Source: an uncultured Pseudomonadota bacterium
GTDB lineage: Bacteria > Pseudomonadota > Gammaproteobacteria > Burkholderiales > Eutrophovitaceae
Direction of reading: 5' to 3'
Length of the DNA: 29,696 nucleotides
NCBI GenBank assembly: GCA_937983055.1
Contig: CALJLA010000250.1
Span: 1-29,696 of the forward strand
A program made the translations under genes and the position numbers. The notes beneath the pieces were generated by a model that had not been told where the DNA came from, did not search any database, and saw only the letters and a list, made by a program, of their open reading frames with translations. Positions 1 through 7,434 of the stretch are shown in pieces (within the stretch, counting starts at the first letter, position 1; each line of letters opens with the position of its first letter).

Positions 1-56
1 GCCTAGAGCCTAGAGCCTAGAGCCTAGAGCCTAGAGCCTAGAGCCTAGAGCCTAGC
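1..56. repeat. Heptanucleotide tandem repeat (GCCTAGA)n
   Basis: Seven perfect copies of GCCTAGA run from the first base, followed by an eighth copy differing in its last base. The array touches the window edge, so its true length is unknown. Its right part is coding: on the minus strand it supplies the last five codons and the TAG stop of the ArsC/Spx-like gene. Because 7 is not a multiple of 3, the TAG in the unit appears in every reading phase within 21 bases, so any frame entering the array from that gene soon stops. No spacers are present, so it is not a CRISPR array. Confidence 0.95.
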
Positions 57-391
57 CTTTCCTCATATCGTTTTTCCTCGAATCCGACGATCACCGCGCC
101 GTCGCATTCGATCACCGGGCGTTTGATCAGACTGGGCTGCTCGCCCATCAGGCGCAGCGCCCTGGCTTCGTCGAGGCCGGACTGCTGGGCAGGCGCCAGT
201 TTCCGCCAGGTGGTGCCGCGGGTATTGAGCAGCGCTTCCCAGCCGACCTGCCGGCTCCAGGCTGTGAGCTTGTCAGCCGGGGCGCCGGCTTTCTTGTAGT
301 CGTGAAACTCGTAGGCGATGCCGTGGCGGTCGAGCCAGGCGAACGCCTTCTTCATCGTGTCGCAGTTCTTGATGCCGTAGATCCTGATCAC
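38..391 (-). CDS. ArsC/Spx-family (YffB-like) thioredoxin-fold protein
   Basis: 117-residue protein of the arsenate reductase-like/Spx family, a small thioredoxin fold. Near the N-terminus the motif YGIKNCDTMKKA carries the single redox Cys (residue 10), followed by the family pattern LNTRGTTWRKL and PSLIKRPV (the cis-Pro region) and a terminal VGF. The single Cys with KNCDTMKKA is the YffB-type signature rather than a dedicated arsenate reductase, so the substrate is unknown; a glutathione-dependent reductase role is the usual guess for the family. The start is a GTG with no evident Shine-Dalgarno sequence. It follows the enolase-superfamily gene by 44 bases on the same strand and could be its last operon member. 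The final residues LGSRL lie in the heptamer repeat and are probably not part of the conserved fold. Confidence 0.85.
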   Translation of the reverse strand: MIRIYGIKNCDTMKKAFAWLDRHGIAYEFHDYKKAGAPADKLTAWSRQVGWEALLNTRGTTWRKLAPAQQSGLDEARALRLMGEQPSLIKRPVIECDGAVIVGFEEKRYEERLGSRL

Positions 392-435
392 GGAGGAAAC
401 GGTGCCCGGTGCTCAGTGTTCAGTGCGCGGCGCGC

Positions 436-1524
436 TCACTTCGGCGTGTACTTCTTTACCGCGGCTTCGTCCCATTCCATGCCGATGCCGGGGCGGTCGG
501 GGATGACGACGTGGCCGTCGCGGACTTCGTTCGGCTGCTGCAGGATGGCGCTCGCCCAGTCCATGTACTCCAGCCAGTGGCAGGTCGGCGAGGCCGCCAG
601 CAGGTGGCAGCTGATCTCCGGAAACAGGTGGCTCGAAAGGTCCACGCTGTTGGCGTGCGCCAGCGCCGCCGCCCGCAGCCACCCGGTGACGCCGCCGATG
701 CGCTGCACGTCCGGCATGTAGTACTCCGCGGCCATCGCATCGATCGCCTTCTGCATCTCGAAGCTGTTCAGCAGGTTTTCGCCGATCTGGATCGGGGTGG
801 CGACCTCGGCGGCGATCTTCGCGCAGCCGGCATAGTCGTCGTGGCGCACCGGCTCCTCGATCCAGTAAAGGCCTTCGTCGTCCAGCGCGCGGCCGCGCAG
901 GATCGCTTCGTTGACCGTCTGGCTCTGGTTGAAGTCGCTCATCAGCATGACGTCGTCGCCGATGCGCTTCTTCACGTTGCGCACCGCGGCCAGATCGTCC
1001 TTGAACTTCGGCCGACCGATGCGGATTTTCACCGCCTTGAAGTTGCCTTCGGCGAGCAACTGCTCGGCCTCGTCCGCAACCTTCGCGGGATCCTGGATCC
1101 ACAGGCCGTTGCTGTTGTAGGCGCGCACCGGACGGACCGTGCCGCCGAGCACGCGCACCAGCGGCTGGTTCAGTGCCTTGGCATGCGCATCCCAGGCCGC
1201 CATGTCGATGCCGGCCAGTGCCTGGCCGAGAATGCCGCGGCTGTCCTGCAGGGTGAAGCGTTTGCGCAGCCGCGCGTCCAGTTCCAGCGGTTCGACCGCC
1301 TGGCCCTGGATCATTGCGCCCAGCGCCTCTAGGCAGGCCACCGTGGGCTTGAGCATCGCTTCGATGAAGGTGAAAACGTACGCGCGGCCGGTAACGCCCT
1401 GGTCGGTTTCCAGGTCGATCAGCACCAGCGCGGCGCTCGGAATCTCGCCGCTGGCGGAGCGCGGCGGGCGCTTGATCGGCGCCAGCACCGGTCGGGCGCG
1501 CAGATTGCGAATGGTCAGACTCAT
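436..1524 (-). CDS. Mandelate racemase-like enolase-superfamily enzyme
   Basis: 362 residues, full length for the mandelate racemase (MR) subgroup. These enzymes abstract a proton alpha to a carboxylate using a Mg-bound enolate. Against remembered Pseudomonas MR the catalytic residues fall at a constant offset of +2: Mg ligands D197 (SDFNQS), E223 (WIEEP) and E249 (GEN), the H299 (SSHLF)/D272 (MPD) dyad, and E319 (HWLE). The first Lys of the KxK motif is K166, but the second position, normally the S-specific base, is R168 (VKIRIG). MR-like acid-sugar dehydratases or a racemase with altered chemistry are the alternatives; the substrate cannot be read from sequence. The ATG is preceded by a strong GAGGAGG ribosome binding site. 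It lies downstream of the ketopantoate-reductase-like gene, separated by an inverted-repeat element. Confidence 0.88.
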   Translation of the reverse strand: MSLTIRNLRARPVLAPIKRPPRSASGEIPSAALVLIDLETDQGVTGRAYVFTFIEAMLKPTVACLEALGAMIQGQAVEPLELDARLRKRFTLQDSRGILGQALAGIDMAAWDAHAKALNQPLVRVLGGTVRPVRAYNSNGLWIQDPAKVADEAEQLLAEGNFKAVKIRIGRPKFKDDLAAVRNVKKRIGDDVMLMSDFNQSQTVNEAILRGRALDDEGLYWIEEPVRHDDYAGCAKIAAEVATPIQIGENLLNSFEMQKAIDAMAAEYYMPDVQRIGGVTGWLRAAALAHANSVDLSSHLFPEISCHLLAASPTCHWLEYMDWASAILQQPNEVRDGHVVIPDRPGIGMEWDEAAVKKYTPK

Positions 1525-1563
1525 TGCTCCTCCTCTTCAGATCTTTCTTATTCAGATCTTGCT

Positions 1564-1726
1564 TACCACAGAGACACAGAGGCACGGAGAAAGACAAGAA
1601 ACGAATCGAGACGAACAGCGCACAGATGCTCATGCCAGCCGCCGGCCTCGGCCGGTATCGTTAGCGAGCAAACCCTCCATGCAGAGAGTCTCTAGCTCTT
1701 CTCTGTGCCTCTGTGTCTCTGTGGTA
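1564..1726. repeat. Inverted-repeat element, copy A (REP/MITE-like)
   Basis: A 27-base left arm at 1564-1590 (begins TACCACAGAGACACAGAGGC) is the reverse complement of 1700-1726 with one mismatch. The 109-base centre has no recognisable gene. The same arm sequence recurs at 4737-4859. The element fills most of the gap between the ketopantoate-reductase-like stop and the mandelate-racemase-like start. It could fold into a long hairpin; no transposase is visible. Confidence 0.85.
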
Positions 1727-1735
1727 AACGTGAAA

Positions 1736-2671
1736 TCAGGCCTGCAGCATCGGATGCCGGCCGCCGGCGTGCAGCTTGAGCGCGGCATAGACGAACTGGT
1801 TGGCGGGCGTAGGCACGCCAGCTTCGCGCCCGAGGCTGGCCACGGTGCCGGACAGGTAGGGCAGTTCCAGCCGGTTGCCGCGGCGCAGGTCGCCGCACAT
1901 CGATGCCACCATCGTCGGCGGATAGCCGTCGATGCGCTTGAACTGGTCCTCGACGATGTCGGCGGGAAACTTGGCGCCGCGCTTGCGGCCCACGGCGATC
2001 ACCTCTTCCATGATCTGCTGCATGAGCGCGCGGGTATCGGGATCCTCGCGCAGCGGCCCCACCGGCAGCCGCGTCAGCGCGGTGATGGCCGACAGGGTGA
2101 CCAGTCGAACGAACTTTTCCCAGATGGTGGTGTGAATGTCTTCGGGGATCTCGGCCTGGATGCCGGCCTTGCGGCAGGCCTGCAGCAGCGCCTCGCTGCG
2201 CGCGGAGCGGCGGTTGTCGAGTTCGCCGAAGAACAGGTTGGCCATGGTGCCGTTGTGGCGGATGACGCCGGGCGACTCGATCAGCGCGGCGATGTTCGCC
2301 ACGCCCCCCAGCACATGCGCGCGGCCCACCGCCGGAATCAGGCGATCGACGGCAATCACCCCGTTCTGGAACGACACCACCGCGGTGTTTTCTCCCACCA
2401 GAGTTCTGGCCGTTTTCGCCGCGTCGTCGGTCGACCACAGCTTGACCGCGATAATGACCAGATCCACGGGACCGATCGAGCCGGCATCGTCGGTACAGCG
2501 CGGTTCGGGCAGGTGCAAATCGCCCAAGGCCGACAGCACCCTGAGCCCGTCGCGCCGCATCGCGGACAGGTGTTCGCCGCGCGCGATGAAGGTGACCTCT
2601 TCGCCCGCCGCTGCAAGCCGCGCGCCGAAGTAACCGCCCACGCCGCCGGCGCCGATGATCGCGATCTTCAT
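1736..2671 (-). CDS. 2-dehydropantoate 2-reductase (ketopantoate reductase) family protein
   Basis: 311-residue NADPH-dependent oxidoreductase of the PanE/ApbA family, which reduces ketopantoate to pantoate in pantothenate synthesis. The N-terminal Rossmann motif GAGGVGGYFG starts at residue 7, followed by RGEHLSAMR, where the Arg is placed to bind NADP phosphate. The mid-protein TTIWEKFV carries the family's catalytic Lys, and the C-terminal helical ApbA_C domain follows. The ATG at 2671 is chosen because it starts the Rossmann strand directly and has GGGAGGAAC just upstream; a longer in-frame extension to 2782 has no homology. Several PanE paralogues in one genome are common and many act on other 2-oxoacids, so the gene symbol is withheld. 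Confidence 0.85.
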   Translation of the reverse strand: MKIAIIGAGGVGGYFGARLAAAGEEVTFIARGEHLSAMRRDGLRVLSALGDLHLPEPRCTDDAGSIGPVDLVIIAVKLWSTDDAAKTARTLVGENTAVVSFQNGVIAVDRLIPAVGRAHVLGGVANIAALIESPGVIRHNGTMANLFFGELDNRRSARSEALLQACRKAGIQAEIPEDIHTTIWEKFVRLVTLSAITALTRLPVGPLREDPDTRALMQQIMEEVIAVGRKRGAKFPADIVEDQFKRIDGYPPTMVASMCGDLRRGNRLELPYLSGTVASLGREAGVPTPANQFVYAALKLHAGGRHPMLQA

Positions 2672-2805
2672 GTTCCTCCCCCGGGTTTTGAGGCGTATTG
2701 AACCACGGGCCGGCGCGACGCCGGAAGGCGACCGGGGCGCAGCGGTGGGCAACGGCAAGCCACGCGGCCGCTGCGCGGCCACTTATGGCAGCAGGTCGGT
2801 GCGGG

Positions 2806-3285
2806 TTAGCCGGCGCGGCGTCGCGCGCGGTTGTGCGACGACGGGCTATGCCCGGAGGCCGAGCAATCGCTGCACAGGCCGTGCACGGTCAACTCGACCT
2901 GTGTGGCGCGGAAGCTGCCGGGCAGCTTCGGCGCGCGCGGCGCCCCGGCGTTCTCCAGGCAAAACACACCCTTGCAGCAGGTGCACACGAAATGCGGATG
3001 GTTGCCGCCTTTGGCGGACACGTTGAAGCGCCACACCCGGTCCGGGTCGGTCAGCTTGTGCGCGACGCCCGAGTCGGTCAGCCACTCCAGCACGCGATAC
3101 ACCGTCACCCGGTCGATCGCGTTGTTGCGTCCGAGGCGGGTCTCGATCTCGTTGTGCGACAGCGCCCGCTCCGAATTAAGAAGGATCTTGAGAATCTGCA
3201 CACGCGCGGAAGTTACGCGTGCACCCGTCTTGCGAATGAGTGTTTCCGCGACATCGCTGGTCGCGATCTGGCTCTTGGCCGGCAT
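2806..3285 (-). CDS. Fur-superfamily metalloregulator, probably Zur-like
   Basis: 159-residue Fur-family repressor. The N-terminal winged helix (about 10-85) contains RVTSARVQILKIL and the recognition-helix region IDRVTVYRVLEWL. The C-terminal dimerisation domain has H96-P-H98, then C101/C104 (CTCC) and C138/C141 (CSDC), the paired CxxC structural zinc site. Fur, Zur or another metal sensor cannot be separated by motif alone; the operator arms resemble Zur boxes. Start choice: a perfect minus-strand TATAAT at 3323-3328 lies downstream of an alternative start at 3333, so translation probably begins at 3285, which also has GGGGGAC upstream. The C-terminal tail is basic (NRARRRAG). No zinc or iron transporter gene is adjacent. 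Confidence 0.85.
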   Translation of the reverse strand: MPAKSQIATSDVAETLIRKTGARVTSARVQILKILLNSERALSHNEIETRLGRNNAIDRVTVYRVLEWLTDSGVAHKLTDPDRVWRFNVSAKGGNHPHFVCTCCKGVFCLENAGAPRAPKLPGSFRATQVELTVHGLCSDCSASGHSPSSHNRARRRAG

Positions 3286-3322
3286 TGTTGTATGTCCCCC
3301 GTCCCCTGAAGACTGTGACCTG

Positions 3323-3363
3323 ATTATAGGCACGCGGGAGAATGTTTCTGCAACAGAACATTC
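3323..3363 (-). promoter_or_regulatory. Promoter and palindromic operator of the Fur/Zur-like gene
   Basis: On the minus strand a perfect -10 hexamer TATAAT occupies 3323-3328, 37 bases ahead of the ATG at 3285. Over the expected -35 region sits an inverted repeat at 3340-3363: arms GAATGTT and AACATTC are perfect 7-mers, with inner CTG/CAG also paired, around a short centre. The arms match the ends of Zur boxes as remembered (ATGTT...AACAT), though the spacing here is 10 rather than 7 bases. The position predicts autorepression and possible control of the divergent aminotransferase. Confidence 0.6.
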
Positions 3364-3542
3364 GATGACTTCTGCATACGTTTCCTGTCAGGCGCAATCG
3401 CGGGGCAGATGCAGGGCAGGCTTGTCGAGCGCGGACTCGCGCGTGCTGCGCAACCGGTGCGCCGCGGCGGTAAGGCGCTCCGGCGCGTTAGAATCAGTCT
3501 CGTCTTAATCCCCGGCGCGGGGATGCGTTTAAGAGATTTCCT

Positions 3543-4736
3543 ATGAACCGAGCCGAATCGCTGCCTCGCAGCCCGGTGCACGCGCTGGCCTCGCGGCTGG
3601 CCGAGATCGAGCCCTTCCATGTCGTGGTGCTGATCACGCGCGCGAAAGCGCTGGAAGCGCAGGGCCGCAGTATCGTCAACATGGTGGTCGGCGAGCCGGA
3701 CTTCCCGACGCCGCAGCCGATCGTCGATGCCGGCATTGCCGCGCTGAAGCGCAACCAGCTGCGCTATACGCCGTCGCTCGGCGGCGTTGAACTGCGCGAG
3801 GCAATCGCCCAGTGGTATCGCATGCGCTACGGCGCCCGGGTGGACCCCGCCTGCGTGGCGGTGACCAGCGGCTCCTCCGGGGCCTTGCTGCTGACCATGG
3901 GCGCGCTGCTGTCGCCCGGCGACGAGGTGCTGATGGCCGACCCCGGCTATCCGTGCAACCGCCATTTCGTGCGTGCGATGGAGGGCCGCGCGGTCGGCGT
4001 GCCGGTCGGCCCGGATACCGCCTACCAGCTCACCGCCGAACTTGTGGAAAAGCACTGGACGCCGCGAACCGTGGCAGCCCTGGTGGCGACGCCGTCGAAC
4101 CCCACCGGCACCCTGATCGCGCCCGAAGCCCTGAAGCGCATTCACTCGGCGGTCCGGCAGCGCGGAGGGCGGCTGATCGTCGACGAGATCTATCACGGCC
4201 TCACCTACGGCGTCGATGCCCGCAGCGCGCTCGAGTTCACCGACGACGTGTTCGTGATCAACAGTTTTTCCAAGTACTTCTGCATGACCGGCTGGCGCCT
4301 CGGTTGGATGGTGGCGCCGCGCGACGCCATCGCGCCGCTGGAAAAGCTGGCGCAGAACCTCTACATCTCGAATTCCGACGTCGCCCAGCAGGCGGCGCTG
4401 GCGGCCTTCAGCCCGGAGACGCTGACGGTGGTGGAAACCAACCGGGAAAAATTCCAGGCGCAGCGCGACTACCTGCTGCCCGAACTGCGCAGGCTCGGCT
4501 TCGACATCCCGGTCGAGCCGCAGGGCGCGTTCTACATCTACGCCAACTGCAGCCGGCTGACCGGCGACAGCTACCGTTTCTGCCTGGACGTGCTCGAGCA
4601 GGCCGGCGTGGCCATCGCGCCCGGCATCGATTTCGGCGAGCATCGCGCGGCGGAGCACGTACGTTTCTCCTACCCCAAGCCGGTACCGGTGCTGGAAGAG
4701 GGCGTGCGGCGGTTGCGGGCGTATCTGAAGCGCTGA
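3543..4736 (+). CDS. PLP-dependent class I/II aminotransferase
   Basis: 397-residue fold-type I aminotransferase. Visible hallmarks: VVGEPDFPTP (substrate loop, about 48-57), SGSSGALL (cofactor phosphate loop, about 109-116), NPTGT with N186, DEIYHGLTY with D214 and Y217, and the Schiff-base lysine K244 in NSFSKYFCMTGWRLGW. A late Arg in VRFSYPKP fits binding of the substrate alpha-carboxylate. The family covers aspartate, alanine/valine and aromatic aminotransferases; specificity cannot be assigned. It is divergent from the Fur/Zur-like gene, with a weak TAGAAT at 3489-3494 as a possible -10. The stop codon abuts inverted-repeat element B. Confidence 0.9.
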   Translation: MNRAESLPRSPVHALASRLAEIEPFHVVVLITRAKALEAQGRSIVNMVVGEPDFPTPQPIVDAGIAALKRNQLRYTPSLGGVELREAIAQWYRMRYGARVDPACVAVTSGSSGALLLTMGALLSPGDEVLMADPGYPCNRHFVRAMEGRAVGVPVGPDTAYQLTAELVEKHWTPRTVAALVATPSNPTGTLIAPEALKRIHSAVRQRGGRLIVDEIYHGLTYGVDARSALEFTDDVFVINSFSKYFCMTGWRLGWMVAPRDAIAPLEKLAQNLYISNSDVAQQAALAAFSPETLTVVETNREKFQAQRDYLLPELRRLGFDIPVEPQGAFYIYANCSRLTGDSYRFCLDVLEQAGVAIAPGIDFGEHRAAEHVRFSYPKPVPVLEEGVRRLRAYLKR

Positions 4737-4859
4737 ACCACGGAGACACAGAGGGCACAGAGAGGGACAAAGTCACGTTCTTTTTCGAACGAAGCCACGC
4801 TTCTGGTGGTTTTCTTGGTGCGTGGCGTTTTCTCTCTGTGTCCTCTGTGTCTCTGTGGT
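4737..4859. repeat. Inverted-repeat element, copy B (REP/MITE-like)
   Basis: The left arm 4737-4764 (begins ACCACGGAGACACAGAGGGC) is the reverse complement of 4832-4859 with two mismatches. The arms match those of the element at 1564-1726 apart from a one-base insertion, while the 67-base centre is unrelated. The element begins immediately after the aminotransferase TGA and ends 24 bases before the next start codon. Confidence 0.85.
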
Positions 4860-4883
4860 GAACTTCATACTTGGAAAGAGAAA

Positions 4884-5753
4884 ATGACTGATTTCATGCA
4901 CGGCATGTACCGCAGCAGCGTGCGCGCCAACGGGGTGCGGCTGAACGTGTGGACCGGCGGCGAGGGGCCGGCGCTGCTTCTGCTGCACGGCTACCCGCAG
5001 ACCGCGCAGATGTGGCGCAAGATGACTCCGGCGCTGATCAACCGATTCAGCGTGGTGTGCCCCGACCTGCGCGGCTACGGCGATTCCGACAAGCCGCGCG
5101 ATGGCTACGACAAGCGCACGATGGCGCTCGACATGGCGGAGCTGATGCGCGCGCTCGGTCATCGCCGCTACAGCGTCGTCGGGCACGATCGCGGCGCGCG
5201 GGTGGCGCATCGGCTGGCGCTGGATCATGCGCAGGCCGTCGAGCGGGTCGCGGTGCTCGACATCGTGCCGACTCACACCGTGTTCCGCGATACCGGCAAG
5301 GAACTGGCGGCCGCCTACTGGCACTGGTTCTTTTTCCAGGTGCCGGACCTGCCCGAGATCATGCTGGCGAACAGCGCCGAGCCGTTCCTGCGCAACATGT
5401 TCCGGGCGCTGGCCTGGCGCACCGATGCAATCGAGGAGCCGATGTTCGCCGAGTACCTGCGCGCCTTTCGCCTGCCGGGCACCATCCGCGCCGGGCTCGA
5501 GGATTACCGCGCCGCCGCCACCCGGGACATCGCCGACGACGAGCGCGACCTGTCGGCGAAGATCGCCTGCCCGCTGCTCGCGATCTGGGGCGAGTTCGGC
5601 AAGATGCACACCCTGTTCGACGTGCTGGCCACCTGGCGCGACAAGGCCGGCGACGTGCGCGGCGAAGCGCTGCCCTGCGGCCACTTCATCCCCGAGGAGG
5701 CGCCGGAAGAACTGCTCTCGCGCCTGTTGCCGTTTCTCGCCGGCCAGCACTAG
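4884..5753 (+). CDS. Fluoroacetate/haloacetate dehalogenase-like alpha/beta hydrolase
   Basis: 289-residue alpha/beta hydrolase. Against remembered Rhodopseudomonas fluoroacetate dehalogenase the active site matches at a constant offset of 8: nucleophile D102 with R103 and R106 (GHDRGARV; carboxylate binding), acid D126 (LDIVP), and halide-pocket H147-W148 (YWHWFF). Catalytic His is H267 (CGHFIPEEAPEE), and Y208 is a candidate for the third halide ligand. HGYPQT (35-40) forms the oxyanion hole. The reaction would be hydrolytic C-halogen cleavage via an aspartyl ester; an epoxide hydrolase or other haloalkanoate hydrolase is possible. The ATG at 4884 is preceded by GGAAAGAG; an upstream in-frame extension would translate the inverted-repeat arm and is rejected. 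Confidence 0.85.
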   Translation: MTDFMHGMYRSSVRANGVRLNVWTGGEGPALLLLHGYPQTAQMWRKMTPALINRFSVVCPDLRGYGDSDKPRDGYDKRTMALDMAELMRALGHRRYSVVGHDRGARVAHRLALDHAQAVERVAVLDIVPTHTVFRDTGKELAAAYWHWFFFQVPDLPEIMLANSAEPFLRNMFRALAWRTDAIEEPMFAEYLRAFRLPGTIRAGLEDYRAAATRDIADDERDLSAKIACPLLAIWGEFGKMHTLFDVLATWRDKAGDVRGEALPCGHFIPEEAPEELLSRLLPFLAGQH

Positions 5754-5825
5754 GATGAGGAAACCTGGCGGGCCGCAAACGGTCTAGGCCGGTATCGGGA
5801 GGGGGTCCTGATCCTGGAGAATCGT

Positions 5826-6686
5826 ATGAGCCTGAAAGTGCTGAGCTTTGTCCTGTCCCTGGCGGTCGCCGCCCCGGCCCTCGCGGCGCCGCAGGAAGAA
5901 ACCTATACCGACCTCGAGCCCGGCGTAGGCATGCTCGAACCCGGCAATCTCGCCGAGCTGCTGCGTCAGGGCGACGTGCGCGCGATGAACAACGTGGCGC
6001 TGCTTTGGGCCAAGGGATTCCAGGGCAAGCAAAGCTACGAAGAGGCGATGCGCTGGTGGAAAGAGGCCGCCAAGCGCGGCTACACCGTGGCCATGAACAA
6101 CATCGGGTTGCTGTATGCCAATGGCCATGGCGTGCCGGTGAACCTGGAGCAGGCTTTCGAGTGGTGGCATCAGGCGGCCTTTCTCGGCGATGCCTGGGCG
6201 ATGAACTCGGTCGGCCACAGCTATGAAAACGGCGAGGGCGTCGCGCAGGACTACGTGATGGCGATGACCTGGTATCGCAGCGCGGCGGAACAGGGCGACG
6301 AGATGGCGATGTACAACGTCGGCGCCCTGTTCGAAGACGGCAAGGGTGTCGAGCGCAACTTCGTCGAGGCGCTGTCGTGGTACCGGCGCGCGGCGGCGCT
6401 TGGCGAAGCATCGGCGATGCGCGCCATCGCGCGTTTCTACCGCCGCGGCGACGCAGTCGGCATGGACAAGGTCGAGGCGTTTGCCTGGCATGTCGCCGCC
6501 GACGCCAGCTTCTCGGCGCAGGAAGAAAGCGAGGCAAGCCTCAACCGGCGCGAACTCACCCAGCTTGGCGACTCGCTCAGCCGCGAGCAGGTCGAGCGTG
6601 CGCGGGCGCGCGCCGAGGAAATCAGGGCCGCCGTGAAGAAGCCCGAACCGTCCGCGCCGGCACAGCCGGGCGGTCCGAAGATCTGA
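5826..6686 (+). CDS. Secreted Sel1-repeat (SLR/TPR-like) protein
   Basis: 286 residues with an N-terminal signal peptide ending near ALAA-PQEE (about residue 21). Five Sel1-like repeats of 36 residues run in register from 49 to about 227 (each begins G-D/Y/E-x-x-AM and ends in W-x-x-AA). An acidic/basic helical region and a Pro/Ala-rich tail follow. SLR arrays are protein-protein scaffolds, often periplasmic, linked to envelope or host interactions; no enzymatic function is implied. GGAG precedes the ATG by seven bases. The next gene starts seven bases after the stop, so the two are probably co-transcribed. Confidence 0.9.
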   Translation: MSLKVLSFVLSLAVAAPALAAPQEETYTDLEPGVGMLEPGNLAELLRQGDVRAMNNVALLWAKGFQGKQSYEEAMRWWKEAAKRGYTVAMNNIGLLYANGHGVPVNLEQAFEWWHQAAFLGDAWAMNSVGHSYENGEGVAQDYVMAMTWYRSAAEQGDEMAMYNVGALFEDGKGVERNFVEALSWYRRAAALGEASAMRAIARFYRRGDAVGMDKVEAFAWHVAADASFSAQEESEASLNRRELTQLGDSLSREQVERARARAEEIRAAVKKPEPSAPAQPGGPKI

Positions 6687-6693
6687 CGCGCGC

Positions 6694-7335
6694 ATGCACG
6701 CGCCGGCTGCGGTCTCGACATGGGTAGCGCCAGCGCGCGGCGCCGGATGGCGCCGGCCCTGGCTGCTGCTGTGGCTGGCTGCCGCGATGGCCGCCGTTCC
6801 CGCCGGTGCGAACGAGACCGGCATGTACAGCGTCTATCGCGGCCCGAGCGGCTACTTCGACACCATTCTCGGCGACACCCGCACGCTCACCGATGATGAG
6901 TTGATTCCCGCGCTGCTGCACGCGCTGGATCAGCTGTCGAAGTACCCGAAGCCGGCGGTGCCGCCGGCGGTGCGGCGCGTCTCGCGCGAGGAAATCGAGG
7001 CGATTGCGTGCGAAGGCCGCCACTGCGGGGTGCTCGCCATTTACCGGCCGGAAACCGGCATCTACCTCGACCAGGCGCTGCGCCCGGAAACCAGTTTGTT
7101 CGACCGCTCTGTGCTGCTGCACGAGCTGGTGCATTACCTGCAAGATCTGCATGGAGAGCGCGGCGACATGCGGCCGTGCGATCGCTGGTATCACCGCGAG
7201 CGCGAGGCATACGCCATCCAGAAGCAGTTCCTCACGCTGGTGGGCAGCCCGGTGCGGGTCGGCTACTCGGCCGCGAAATCCACCTGCGCCGACGACGAGC
7301 CGGCCACCGCGACGCACGGCAACCCGCAGCGATAG
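6694..7335 (+). CDS. Secreted HExxH protein, putative zinc metallopeptidase (DUF6647-like)
   Basis: 213-residue protein with an N-terminal hydrophobic segment (about 22-38, PWLLLWLAAAMAA) ending near VPAGAN, consistent with export. The HELVH motif at 143-147 is followed about 22 residues later by HREREAY (E169/E171), the arrangement of a gluzincin zinc site with a distal Glu ligand. Four Cys residues (about 106, 111, 162 and near the C-terminus) could form disulfides in the periplasm. DUF6647 membership is from memory of the HELVHYLQ pattern and is uncertain. Its tight spacing after the Sel1 protein suggests a functional pair, but no substrate is evident. Confidence 0.75.
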   Translation: MHAPAAVSTWVAPARGAGWRRPWLLLWLAAAMAAVPAGANETGMYSVYRGPSGYFDTILGDTRTLTDDELIPALLHALDQLSKYPKPAVPPAVRRVSREEIEAIACEGRHCGVLAIYRPETGIYLDQALRPETSLFDRSVLLHELVHYLQDLHGERGDMRPCDRWYHREREAYAIQKQFLTLVGSPVRVGYSAAKSTCADDEPATATHGNPQR

Positions 7336-7434
7336 CGCGCGCGTATCACTGGCGTGCATCCGAAGTATTGGACCGGGCGCGGCTTCGCTCCGACAATGGC
7401 GTCCGTCTGCTGAACCGTAAAACAGGGAGGGGCG

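Noticed and set aside
1..56. Possible CRISPR array at the left edge
   Set aside because: Units are 7 bases with no spacers; it is a simple tandem repeat.
2766..2780. GGCCGC/GCGGCC hairpin after the Fur/Zur-like gene as a terminator
   Set aside because: It has only six pairs in a very GC-rich gap and no T-run in either direction.
3286..3333. Longer start for the Fur/Zur-like protein at 3333
   Set aside because: The perfect minus-strand TATAAT at 3323-3328 would place this codon at or above the transcription start; the extra 16 residues also precede the normal family N-terminus.
4806..4883. N-terminal extension of the dehalogenase-like protein (residues reading like a signal peptide)
   Set aside because: These codons come from the arm of the inverted-repeat element; the conserved domain begins right after the ATG at 4884, which has its own ribosome site.
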